DNA from: Benincasa hispida
Lineage: Eukaryota > Streptophyta > Magnoliopsida > Cucurbitales > Cucurbitaceae
Direction: 5' to 3'
Length of the DNA stretch: 64,000 nt
NCBI RefSeq assembly: GCF_009727055.1
Contig: NW_024063779.1
Span: 637,410 to 701,409, forward strand
This document shows, piece after piece, positions 1 to 10,052 of the stretch. A program made the position numbers and the translations under genes. Every line of letters starts with the position of its first letter. The first letter of the stretch is position 1. Under the pieces are notes generated by a model, which saw nothing but the letters and a program-made list of their open reading frames with translations, made no database searches and was not told the origin of the DNA.

Positions 1-897
1 ATCGAAATTCATTTTTCACTTCGTGTCACCCTGGGAGTGACCTCCATTCGGAAAGTGTCTACATGAATCGAAATTTTGGTGAATAGGGGAATTTGTTCAT
101 CGTAAAATCAAATGTGTTGTTTTGATTTTAAATCTCACGTCCTACGATGTTCACACCATAAGATCCGTGCAACACTTCGTGTCGATTATACCTCGACTAC
201 TCCATTCGAAAAGTGTATGCATGGGATCAAGATCAAGGTGAAGGAGGGGAAGGTGTTCAATGAAAAGTCAAACATTTGATATATTGATTTCAACTCTCAT
301 ATCCTTGAAAATTCACACTGTGAGATCTGTGCAACACTTCGTGTCGATTATACCTTGACTGCTCCATTCGAAAAGTGTTTGTCATGAGGTCAAGATCAAA
401 GTGAATGAGGGAAGTAATTCATAGTAAGTGGGTGAAGGATATGTGAACATATCCTACGGTCTCTTCTGTTTTTTTGGACTTTGAGATTCCTATGTTGCAC
501 CTGCTTGTCGTCTTTAAGTCGGCCTCGCTAGTCATTTTTCGATGGCTATCCCCTCGGAAGGTTGTAACATAGGATTCAGAACAACTCAAACTCCAGAAAT
601 GGATATGATTTCTTAGGTCGTTTTCAACTTTAACTTTCCAATTTGGTACCATTATTGGAGCCGACTTATGAGGTCTAAAAATGGAGGGTTACAATTACGA
701 AATTACTAAAGTGTTAGTAATTTCTGACAAAAAACGGTAGCTAAATGACTATCGAAATATGAGTTATTCTAGGGATAATATTTAGTCAAAAATGTCTTGT
801 TACATTGCAAAAATAATCTTGGGTACATTATTACTTTGATAAAACATGATTGGGTTTAAAAAGCCATTCACTAATAAAATTTGTTTATATTTTCAGA
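1..897 (+). other. Untranslated leader of element A
   Basis: Non-coding sequence between the off-window primer site and gag. It carries three tandem copies, about 150-160 bp apart, of a module that begins near CTCACG and ends near CATTCGAAAAGTGT. The same modules occur in the leaders of B (43120-43400), C (51420-51830, reversed), E (10021-10052 and 11296-11345) and G (22000-22260, reversed). From 660 to 897 the leader is AT-rich and unstructured to the eye. Confidence 0.7.
17..377 (+). repeat. Three tandem leader hairpins
   Basis: Hairpin 1 spans 17-57: outer stem CACTT (17-21) with AAGTG (53-57), inner stem GTCAC (25-29) with GTGAC (37-41), 7-base loop. Hairpin 2 spans 173-215: CACTT/AAGTG outside, GTCGA (181-185) with TCGAC (193-197) inside, 7-base loop. 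Hairpin 3 spans 335-377: CACTT/AAGTG outside, GTCGA (343-347) with TTGAC (355-359) inside, one G-U pair. The inner stems of hairpins 1 and 2 differ in sequence but both pair fully. A packaging, dimerisation or translation role in the RNA is inference. Confidence 0.65.
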
Positions 898-1755
898 ATG
901 ACGAGTTCTTTAGTATAATTGTTGGCATCTGATAAACTCACTGGGGATAACTATGCCATGTGGAAATCAAACCTAAGCACTATACTAGTAATAGATGACC
1001 TACGGTTCGTTTTAACACAAGAGTGTCCTCCCGTTCTTAGCTCAAATGCAAACCGAAATGTTCGGGATGCATACGAAAAATGGATTAGGGATAACAACAA
1101 CGTTTGTGCCTATATTCTTGCCAGCATATCTGATGTATTGGCAAAGAAACATGAGAGCATGAGTACTGCCAGGGAGATTATGGAGTCTCTATGTCGGATG
1201 TTTGGACAATCATCCTTCTCCCTAAGGCATGATGCTATCAAATACGTTTACAACTATTGTATGAAAGAAGGGACCTCTATTAGAGAACATGTCCTGGATA
1301 TGATGGTCCATTTCAACGTGGCAGAAGTAAACGTTGTTGTCGTTAATGAGAAGAGTCAAGTTGGTTTTATTCTAGAATCTCTTCCGAAGAGTTTCTTACA
1401 GTTTTGTACGAACGCATTGATGAATAAAACAAAATATAACTTGACTATGCTTTTCAATGAGTTACAGGCTTACCAGACCATGATGAGAGCAAAAGGTCTG
1501 GAACTAGAGGTAAATGTTACCATTGTAGAGAAGAGAGGAACATCATCCAAAAGGCCTGATATTGCTTCTTCTTCAAAGAGTAAGAGTATTCCAGTTAAGA
1601 AGAACAAGGGGAAAGGGAAGAAAAAACCTGCTGGCAGAAAAGGCAAGCCAAATGCTGCAGATAAAAGAAAATGTTTCCATTGTAGTGAAGAAGTGCACTG
1701 GAAGAGAAACTGCCCTCAATACCTTGTAGGGAAAAGAGTAGAGAAAGTAAAATAG
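898..1755 (+). pseudogene. gag: copia gag of element A, one in-frame stop
   Basis: Structural capsid protein of a Ty1/copia retrotransposon, which would assemble cytoplasmic particles around element RNA. The ancestral start is ATG 898, because reversed element C starts with the same MTSS residues. Codon 7 is TAA (916-918) where C has CAA, so the full protein cannot be made from this copy; the next in-frame ATG is at 958. The remaining 278 codons are open. The N-terminal part (LLASDKLTGDNYAMWKSNL) and the following 150 residues fit the UBN2/copia gag fold. A lysine-rich stretch precedes a CCHC knuckle near the C-terminus (CFHC, then H and C at spacing 4 and 4), which would bind RNA. The reading frame is far better kept than in E or B, suggesting a younger copy. 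Confidence 0.85.
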
Positions 1756-2455
1756 GGAAACTAGTTCCTGAAGATTGCTTGTTGTACTTCAGTTGTCCAA
1801 TGGGAGATGGTGTAGTTGCTGTGGAAAAGATATTCTTATTTTTGTTATTGTAATGAAAGTTAGTTTATCTTGTTGTAAAGAACAAATTGTATAAACTTTT
1901 TTTTTATAAATGAAATGTTCACTAGCAAAAGTTATGTTTGTTCTATTGCAAAGCAACTTCTGCTAGAACCAACCTAATTAAAAATCATTTGCAAATATTT
2001 AGATATTTAAAACAGCTAGAAATTAATTGAATTGAGGGTACCTTGATGTAGTGAGAGGAATATATGATAGGTCAGATCCATCTTACTAAAAGAGTTTAGG
2101 GTACCTTGATGTAGTGAGAGGAATATATGATAACCTAGCCATAACTTGAGTTTAGTGGAAACTCGAGTCATCAAGTCTCAGTGACGACATTGTAAAACAA
2201 AAAGATGTTAAAATAAATTGAATTCCCTAAATAGTTTAATAAGAAGTCCATAGTATACTAACGTGTTCACAACGAGTCTCTTGGCTAAAGTGTTTGAGAA
2301 TCTCCTAATAAGAATAGAACTACGAGGCATATAACCTAGGGCAAGTGGGAGAAAAACTCATGGGTATGTGATGCCCTAGTTTATTGTATTTCTCTATAAA
2401 ACTCAAAAACTCAACATTATGTGTTACCACTAGAGTTTTAGTCCAAATGAGAGTT
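1756..2455 (+). other. Non-coding tail of element A with pol-end relic and polypurine tract
   Basis: Bases 2270-2320 read like the last codons of copia RNase H (the GCTAAAGTGTTTGAGA block also occurs at 28239 in E and, reversed, near 21415 in G and 49990 in C), but no frame is open. A purine-rich GGGCAAGTGGGAGA lies near 2340. The likely polypurine tract, AAATGAGAGTTTA, ends directly at the LTR. The first 300 bp of the tail match the tail of C reversed (50440-50640). Confidence 0.6.
2034..2133 (+). repeat. Direct repeat in the tail of element A
   Basis: A block of about 36 bp containing GGGTACCTTGATGTAGTGAG and ending ATATATGATA occurs twice, near 2035 and 2098, separated by about 28 bp. The second copy is nearly unchanged, so the duplication is recent compared with the age of the element. 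The same motif appears as ACATCGAGGTACTCTC on the reverse element C near 50110. Confidence 0.8.
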
Positions 2456-3894
2456 TATTGGGTTTTATGTCCTAAAACTCGTGGTTTGTAAACAAAAAAA
2501 ATTATTCTAAAAATTCAATAAGTTGTTATTGAATATATGAATTGCTTATTTTGTTTTAGAAATAAATCCAATAAACTAAAAGATCTATGACTATTACATG
2601 ATACTTGAACTTTATGTAGAGACATAAAACTGAATCAAGTTCGAGTAAATAGTCAAAACGATCTATAGTATATGAATAAGGTTGTTCCCTTAAGTGCTGA
2701 CTCCTTGAATAAGGGGCCCAACCCTCGCATTGGCCCGAGAGGGACTTGGTTTGATGATCGGATCACAAACATATTGTTCATTAGAGGATCAGTGGGACTT
2801 AAGGAACAAGAGGTAATTTCAGGGGTAAAACAACCTTTTGACCCAACCGTTATTACGAACAACCTGTGAAGGGTTAACTTACTAATCATGGTTATATTGA
2901 GTAGACATAATATATCTACAGTGAGGGAAGTGCAACTCTGGGCTTTAGTGGAGTCACCCAGTAGTTAACGAATGGGGGTTAATTTGGTATAAAGAGTTTA
3001 ACCAATTAATCTCAGATCGTTGGAGCCAATAATGGATTAGCCTTAGAGTATCGTGATAAGTAGATTTGAAATGTTCAAAATAGAATTAAGGAAATTAGTA
3101 ATTATATGTGATATAATTACACGTTTAATTTTAGAATTAAACAAAATTGGATAATTAATTAATATTTAAATATGATTTAAATATTAAATTCATGAATAGG
3201 GATTCATGATGGTGGAATTAGTGTTAAATGAATTTAATATTTGATATTGAATTAATTAGAATTAATTAATTATTATTAATTTTATTAGAAAAATTAATGA
3301 ATTAATTTTGTAAAATTAATAAGGATTTCGTTTTTGAAAATAAAAATTGATTCTAGAAACCAATTAAAAAAAACAAATTTGAAAAAGAATAGAAAATGGA
3401 AAATCCCAAAAAGTGGGATTTTTCCACTTTCTATTCAAGTAGCTTATTCATGGTTCCATCATGATTTTCAGTCAATCTTCCAAGTATGAGCTGCACTACA
3501 TGCAACAATGATGTTTGCATGATATTCATGCAATAAATCAATAAGATTGGGCTGAGAATATGACATGCAATTGATAGAAATTTTGTTGAAAAAGCTTGTG
3601 GTTGAAGACCGTGATGTAGTAACCTTTTTCTCATTATTTCCTCAATTCAAGCTTATATTGAATCCCACAACTCAATCTAAGACACCTAGAGAATAGCAGA
3701 GAAGACATTATGGTGGTTCACAAGCTGAATTGAAGAAGATTGCAACTGAGATTCAAAATTAAAGTGTTACTTCAAAGGTATGACTTGAAACCTTCTTGCT
3801 AGTTTATGAGCATGCTTAATTCAAAGCCAAAATTAATGAATTAGAATGCTTAATGATCAATTTTTCTTTCGCTGCATGTTTTCTAACTCTAACA
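2456..3894 (+). mobile_element. 3' LTR of element A
   Basis: Starts TATTGGGTTTTATGTCC (ancestral TGTTGGG, as kept at 49790 in C) and ends CTAACTCTAACA. The interior matches the LTRs of B (39747-41776), J (37668-39746, reversed) and C (47903-49790, reversed), including the TAAACTAA, ATTACATGATACTTGAAC and AAGGTGTTCC-like landmarks. After the LTR, GTTCA (3895-3899) would be the target-site copy; its partner lies upstream of the window. Confidence 0.8.
3400..3430 (+). other. Two overlapping, mutually exclusive hairpins in the A LTR
   Basis: AAAATCCCA (3400-3408) pairs with TGGGATTTT (3414-3422) across a 5-base loop. AAAGTGG (3410-3416) can instead pair with CCACTTT (3424-3430). Both stems are perfect and share bases, so only one can form at a time. 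In the B LTR the matching place holds GTGGGA/TCCCAC near 41305. Confidence 0.55.
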
Positions 3895-4148
3895 GTTCAT
3901 ATATATGTGGAGTTCATATGTCTATGTTTGGGTTGCAGAGTTATTTGGTCTAAGTTTATATGTTTGTGTTTGGGATGTAGAGTTTAGTTTCATATGTCTA
4001 GGGTATTTGATGTAGTTTTTTGAACTCTAAATAATATGCTTTTATGATTACTATTTTTGTTTTGGAATCTTTTTTATTCAATAATTCTACCCATCTTTGT
4101 TTAAATAAAATATGGATTGAAATATTTTTCTTTAATTTTTAAAGCTTT

Positions 4149-4180
<32 letters not shown>

Positions 4181-5135
4181 TGTCTTTATCTTATAGGCAG
4201 TGAACAATAATTAACCTATTACATATAGAAATATAGTGAAATAAAATGAGAAATCAGAGAGAAATCAAAACTTTTGGTTCCTAATTTTTCTCCATGAATT
4301 TCATTGTCATTATCTTCTTTTTCTTTTTCTTCCCGTTATTGCTCTATATTTTTACTATGTAATGAATTTTTTAATTAACACTCTCCCATCATCTTAGTAG
4401 GCAATGCAAAGTCATCACATTTCTTCAACAGTTTCACTTTCAGTTTCAATGAACTGGGAGGATCATCAGAGGACAAATCTCTATTTTTCACTAGTTCTTA
4501 TTTGAAAATATTCCATAATTTTTTTTTTTATTTTATGATTTTTTTGTTATATGTTATATACTTTTCAACTATATACATAATTTTCATCTAAATATTCTTA
4601 ACACTCATTTGATATGTGAATTCAATTAAATAAAAATATATATTTTTTAACAATTTATTACATATAAATATTGTACTTAGTGTAGAAAAAATAATAATTT
4701 TTTTGTATAATCAGCAACCTTATAACATAGTTTAACAGTCATTAGTTTTATAATAGTTGGAAGTGGTTGTTGAAGTTGATTATCGATGATATTTTCACTG
4801 GAGTTTGTAGTAGGAGGTGGTTGTTGGAGCTTGAAGCTGGCTGCATGAAGGTGGTATTGGAGTTGGTTATCGAAGTTTGTCATAGGAGGTGGTTTTTGAA
4901 GCTCGGAGTTGGTCGAGCAAAGGTGGTCGTCGAAGTTAATCATCAAAGATGATTTTCGCCGGATTTTGTAGCCAGAGTTGGTTGTCGGAGCCTCAAGATA
5001 GTCGCATGAAGGTGATATTAGAGTTGGCTATCGGAGTTCATTGTTGGAGGTAGTTGTCGACTCCTGAGTTGGTCGTTGGAGTTGTTCGTTCAAAGGTGGT
5101 TTTCGTTAGAGTTTGTAGTCGGAGGTAGTTGTCGA
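3895..5135 (+). mobile_element. D2: left part of a Harbinger-like non-coding DNA transposon
   Basis: Matches D3 (34500 onward) and, reversed, D1 (6650-7890): a start rich in GTTCATATGT, an AT-rich middle with a CTTT microsatellite, and then a stretch of degenerate units like GGTGGTTGTCGGAG. The first 50 or so bases expected from D1 and D3 (GGGGTTGTTTGG terminus) are missing because element A inserted there. At 5135 element E interrupts it, and it resumes at 32177. Together the two pieces are about 1.84 kb, close to the 1.83 kb of D1. No transposase is encoded. Confidence 0.75.
4147..4181. repeat. (CTTT)n microsatellite in D2
   Basis: About eight CTTT units. D1 has the complementary (GAAA)n at 7581-7612 at the matching place, so this is an ancestral, length-variable part of the family. 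Confidence 0.9.
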
Positions 5136-6112
5136 TGTTAGGTTTTATGCCCTAAAACTCGTAGACAATAAATGAAATTAATTGACCATCATCAATAAAG
5201 AGTTTTCGATGTTATTTCATCAATGAAGAGTTATCGTTGTTATTTCAATAAATTTTATTGATTGTGTTATATTCTATTTTATCTTAATAACCCTAAATAA
5301 ATAAACTAACATCCTAGGCTATCTTATGAGTCTTGAATAGTATGTGGAGACATACAGGGATCAATGTTTATATTTGATACAAGCGCAATGATCCAACGTG
5401 ATCGTGTAGGTGACATGCGAGTGGGGGTATCCTATGCAATGAGTTTTCATAAGACTGGACCAGGAAATAGTAACCATTAGATGTAACACCATTGACTGGT
5501 AAGGTTTCTATTTCAATAAGATGACCTAGGCAACTTTGTCTTAATCCTGAGTATATGACGAACTTTTGTTCACGAAAGATTGTCCTTTGATTTGTTTGGG
5601 TGAGAGTAGCTAGTTCACCAACTCAATAAGCCTACCATTTTGGGACAAGAAAAAGTGGGGAGCTAGGAACATAACAATACAAGATGGAATTCACTCTTTT
5701 CTGACTTTAGGTTAAGTAGATGGGTGTTCCCTTAGGTGTTGTCTCCGGGACTTGAACAAATGGCCTTACCCTCTCATTGGCCCGAGAGGGGTTTTCGTTT
5801 AATGTTTGGACCATAAACAGGTTGTTCATTAAATGAGCACTAGTACTCAAGGATACAGAGGTAACCCAAAGGTAAAGTGGTAATTTGACCAGTTGGTGTT
5901 ACAAATATTCATGAAGGACTAACTTGCTATTATTGGTCTATATCCATGAATATAGAAATGTATCTACAGTGAGAAGAGTGCAATTGTGGTCTTTAGAAGA
6001 GTGTACCCACAGTTAATGAATATTGAATAATTTGGTTAATGAGTTTAGCCAATCAATTTCATATCGTTGAAGCTTCTAATCTATAGGTCTATAAGGTCCC
6101 CTTGTTCACTCA

Positions 6113-7941
6113 GGAGGTGTTTGGCTCACCAACATGAGTTGAGTTTAGTTGGTATAATATACCAACTCATTGTTTAGCCCACCAACTTTAAATGTTGGTG
6201 GAGTTGAGTTAGTATATTTTACCAACTTACCTCAACTCTCCCTTCTTCCCATGTTTGCAATGGTTCTACCAATTGGCCACTGTCACACTCCGAGAACTAA
6301 CTTTGGAATTTGACAACCACCTTTGATGACAACTCTAGTGACCAACTTTGGGCTCCGACAACCACCTCTGATGACAATTCTGACGACCAACACTCGGCTT
6401 CAACAACCACCTCTAATGACAATTTCGGTGACGAAATCCAGACTCTGACAACCATCTTCGATGACAGCTTCGGCGACTAGCTCCAAGCTCCAACAACCTT
6501 TGCGCAACTAACTTCGATAACCTCCTCTGGTGGCCCAACTTCGACGACCACCTTCACACTACTAACTCCGACGGCCATTTGGCTCTGAAAAAAACTCTGA
6601 TGACCAACTCTGAAAACCACCATTGTAGGCTCAGACAACCACCTCTAACTATAAACTTCAATGAAAATCACCTTTGATGATCACCTTTGAGCAAACAACT
6701 CCGACGACCAACTTAAGGTTTCAAACAAAAGATTCCCTTTTATGTCACTTTCAACGACAAAATCCGACAACCAACTCTAATACCACCTTTATGCAACTAA
6801 CTTCGGGCTCCGACAGTCATCTCTGACTACAATCTCTAGTGAAAATCATCTTCGATGATCAACTTTGATGACCACTTTCGCCTGACTAACTCCAGGATTC
6901 GAAAACCAACTCATATACACCTTCATGTGACCAACTTCAGACTCCAAAAACCACCTCCGACTATAAACTCTAGCAAAAATCATCTTCGGTAATCAACTTT
7001 GACAACCACTTCTGACTACTATAAGACTAATGACGGTTAAAGTATGTTGTAGAGTTGTTGATTATATTAAAAAATATTTTTTTTCTACATTAAGTGCAAT
7101 ATTTTATACATAATAAATTCACATATCAAATGAGTGTTACGAATATTTAAATGAAAAGTATTTATGCAATTGAAAAGTAGAGATTTATTCTCTGATGATC
7201 TTCCAAATTTAACAAAAAAAAACCATAAAATGAAAAAAAAAAATCCTGGGACATTTTCCAGCAAGAATTAGTGAAAAATAGAGATTTATTCTTTGATGAT
7301 CTTCCAAATTTAGAAGAAATGAAAATGAAACTGTTGAAGAAATGTGGTGACATTCCATTAACTGTTACGATAATGGGGGAGATCTAATTAAAAAAATCAT
7401 GACATAGTAAAAATATAGAGCAACAATAGGAAGAAGAAGAAAAAAAAGATGAAGATAATGAAATTCAAGGAGAAAAATTAGCTAGAATAAAAAATTTTGA
7501 TTTCACTTTAGTTTCTCATTTATTTAACTTTATTTCTACAAGAAATGTAATGAGTTAATTATTGTTCATTGCTCAAGAAAGAAGGAAAGAAAGAGAGAAA
7601 GAAAGAAAGAAAAGCTTTAAAAATTAAAAAAAAAAAAAGAAAATTGCAATACATATTTTATTCAAACAAAGATGGGTAGAATTATTGAATAAAAAAGTTT
7701 CAAAACAAAAATAGTAATCATAAAAGCATATTATTTAGAGTTCAAAAAACTGCATCAAATACCCAAACATATGAACTAAACTCTGCACCTCAAACACAAA
7801 CATATGAACTCAGACCAAATAATTCTGCACCCCAACACAGGCATATGAACTCCACAAACATATGAACTCCACATACATATGAACTCCACATACATATGAA
7901 CTCCAGACATCCTATCTCAACTCAGTGCCCCAAACAACCCC
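6113..7941 (-). mobile_element. D1: complete Harbinger-like non-coding transposon in the 5' LTR of E
   Basis: Termini are GGAGGTGTTTGGC and CCAAACAACCCC, imperfect inverted repeats of the GGGG(T)TGTTTGG kind seen in plant PIF/Harbinger relatives. Flanks are TCA (6110-6112) and TAA (7942-7944), consistent with a 3-bp TAA/TTA duplication carrying one change. The uninterrupted site is seen at 29462 and 30551 (TTCACTAATGG, CTCACTAAAGG). It lies opposite in orientation to D2 and D3. The interior has degenerate CCGACAACCACCTC-like units and a GAAA microsatellite; no transposase. Confidence 0.8.
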
Positions 7942-8377
7942 TAAAGAATATTAGTAAGGAATGATTTAAATTGTTCAAATCAATTAAGGAAATTGTATAT
8001 TAATGTGATTAATATATAAATAATTATAGATGTGATCTATAATTCACATTATGTAAGAGAGACATATTTGAATGTAATTCTAATATCAGATTTATAGAAA
8101 TTGAATTCCTAAAGAGATCATATAAATATGTGATATTTATATGTTAGTTAACTCTATATTAAATATGGTTTGATATAGTTTCTTAATTGATTAATTAAAG
8201 GTTAATTAATTGATTAAAAAATGATAAGAGATGTGGAAGAATATAAACATGTGATGTTTATTTATATTAATTATAGCTATATTAAATAAGATTTAATGGT
8301 TCTTTAATTAATGTGCCAATTAATGAAATAATGTGTTATTTAATTAATTGACATCAAGGTAAAAAGGGAATTACCTA

Positions 8378-8408
8378 GAGAAGGTGTAAACCCTTCTCCA
8401 TATATAAT
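8378..8408 (+). promoter_or_regulatory. Palindrome plus TATA box in the 5' LTR of E
   Basis: GAGAAGG and CCTTCTC form an inverted repeat, directly followed by CCATATATAATC. The same arrangement occurs in the 3' LTR (GGAGAAGGGG/CCCCTCTCC, 31734-31756, then ATATATAATC), in F (30900-30931, with CTATAAATA) and reversed in N (63119-63141). The position fits a core promoter, but no transcript data are available. Confidence 0.6.
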
Positions 8409-8820
8409 CATCTTATTAGCTCATTTAGGGCAAGAATTGATTTGAGGAATCAATACCATAGCCTCCACAAAAAAATATTTCCTCTCTACAATTTCTCTAT
8501 GCAATCTCTCTACCTCTTCCTCTTCCAAGGGTTGGAGACCACTCATCCAACTCATCCAACTCTTGGAATTGCTAGAAGAATGGGTATTCTTGTTCTAGTG
8601 TCGGTAAGTTCATGTGGAGATCAAGAGGAATTTCAAAAGGTCCAAATGTCAACAAAGATAAGAACGATTATTCCCCTTTGTTTCTCCTTTTATTGCATGC
8701 TAGGCATATTGTTTATCCTATCTATGTTCTATTTAGCTTATTCTTTTGTTTCTCTAAAAATGGAAAAATCAAATGCAAGAAAGTCCTAATGCTTCTGCTC
8801 AGGATTCGATTCCCAACGGT

Positions 8821-8832
8821 TAATATCAGAGC
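8821..8832 (+). promoter_or_regulatory. Primer-binding site of element E (initiator tRNA-Met)
   Basis: TAATATCAGAGC matches the plant initiator tRNA-Met 3'-end complement TGGTATCAGAGC at 10 of 12 positions, two bases after the LTR end. It primes minus-strand cDNA synthesis. Confidence 0.8.
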
Positions 8833-9089
8833 CAATTTCTTGCATTTTGTTTTTCACATTTTGGAAACAAAATTAGCTTAGAAAGATGAGTTTTAAATTT
8901 GTATTTTGAATGAAATGTTTGCAAAAATTAGATGTTTACATTTTTTGGCACTTAATTTATGTTTTAATAAGATTAAAATGTAAGGACCCGTTGTTTTGGA
9001 CATTTATGTTTTTCTATCGAATCGGTAAGTCCATGTCGATCAAGGAGATAGTGTTGCTAAAGAGATTAATGGAAAATGGTGCCAAATGA

Positions 9090-9260
9090 AGCTGAAACGA
9101 GGTGGATTTGAAGCTTCTGGTCGAAGCGCCCTTAGTTCCGTGGCGCTATGGTCGGCACTACAACTTTTCGAGCGTTGAGCTATCGTGCCTTGCCACAGCA
9201 CAGCGATGCACTCTTAGCACCGCAGCGCTCTAGACGGGAAGGTTGCTAATCGAGGTGCGT
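9090..9260 (+). repeat. GC-rich degenerate motif cassette in the E leader
   Basis: Words such as GGTCGAAGCGCC, GTGGCGCTATGG, CACCGCAGCGCTC recur irregularly within an AT-rich leader. Flanking sequence is alignable to the leaders of B and C, but the cassette itself is not. Confidence 0.5.
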
Positions 9261-10052
9261 ATCCTTTACGATTTTGCCCTAGTTTTGTTTATATTAATTA
9301 ATTAGATTAATATAAGATAGTTATATTAATTTAATAAATTTTAAGGTGTCAAAATTTGGTCCAATTATTGCTATTTAATTTGTTATGCATTTGATGTATG
9401 TTTAAATTAATGTTTGAATTTATATTATATAATGTATGTCATATAGAATCATAGTCCCACCTTAGAATAAACATATTCATGCATCATGATTAAATATAAT
9501 TGTTATATATTTAATGGGATACATTAAAATCTATAATCAAGAGTGGCATGGAAATATAAATCCAAATTATTTTAGACGGTTTAAAATTAATTCACCTAGA
9601 CCTATGTTGAAATATTTCTAATGCGATTAGAAATAGGTTAATCTTTTAATCTATTTTAATAGGATTAAAATGAATTCTATTAAAAGATTAAATTTATGAA
9701 ATAATTGCCCATAAGGGACCCTTGTTTAAAGAACGTTCTATCTAGGCGGGGTATTTAAGCTGACAAAAATGGAACTTCTCCATCTACGAACCGACCTGGA
9801 AGGTGAAGAGCAAATATTTTATAAGCATGCAATAGATGATTGATTTTATTTAAATGAAATCAAGTATTGTTGAAACAATCAATATAAATGTTATATTGAG
9901 CAAATTAAGGACTTAGATAGATTTATTAGCCATAGTTTAACTAAGTATAATAAAACTCTAAAATTAGTAGAATACTTTAGTGGGAGGAAAACGGTATATG
10001 AGATATATCAATTTTTAGCTCTCACGTCCCTAAAAGTTCACACCGTGAGATC

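Larger units (their letters stand above)
1..3894 (+). mobile_element. Element A: gag-only (non-autonomous) copia derivative, left end outside window
   Basis: The visible order is leader (1-897), gag (898-1755), a non-coding tail with a relic of the pol end (1756-2455) and a 3' LTR (2456-3894). No protease, integrase or reverse transcriptase lies between gag and the LTR. The gap between gag and the tail has no obvious scar, and the reversed element C (47903-53405) has the same gag-to-tail arrangement. This is therefore probably a family structure and not a private deletion. Such elements resemble the TR-GAG class described in plants and would need pol proteins from an autonomous relative. The 5' LTR and primer site lie upstream of base 1. 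A sits inside the Harbinger-like element D2, whose sequence resumes at 3895. Confidence 0.75.
5136..8818 (+). mobile_element. 5' LTR of element E (interrupted by D1)
   Basis: Begins TGTTAGGTTTTATGCCC and ends TTCCCAACG (CA end decayed to CG). Without D1 it is about 1.85 kb. Its opening 120 bp match the 3' LTR opening at 28428, including the ATCATCAATAAA and TTTCATCAATGAAGAG blocks. The last 450 bp match 31740-32171. The RNA start is probably just after the TATA-like ATATATAAT at 8400. Confidence 0.85.

Noticed and set aside
5136..8818. A gene in the 8442-8881 region (115- and 89-codon frames)
   Set aside because: This is the last part of the E 5' LTR; the same sequence with shifted frames is in the 3' LTR at 31890-32204.
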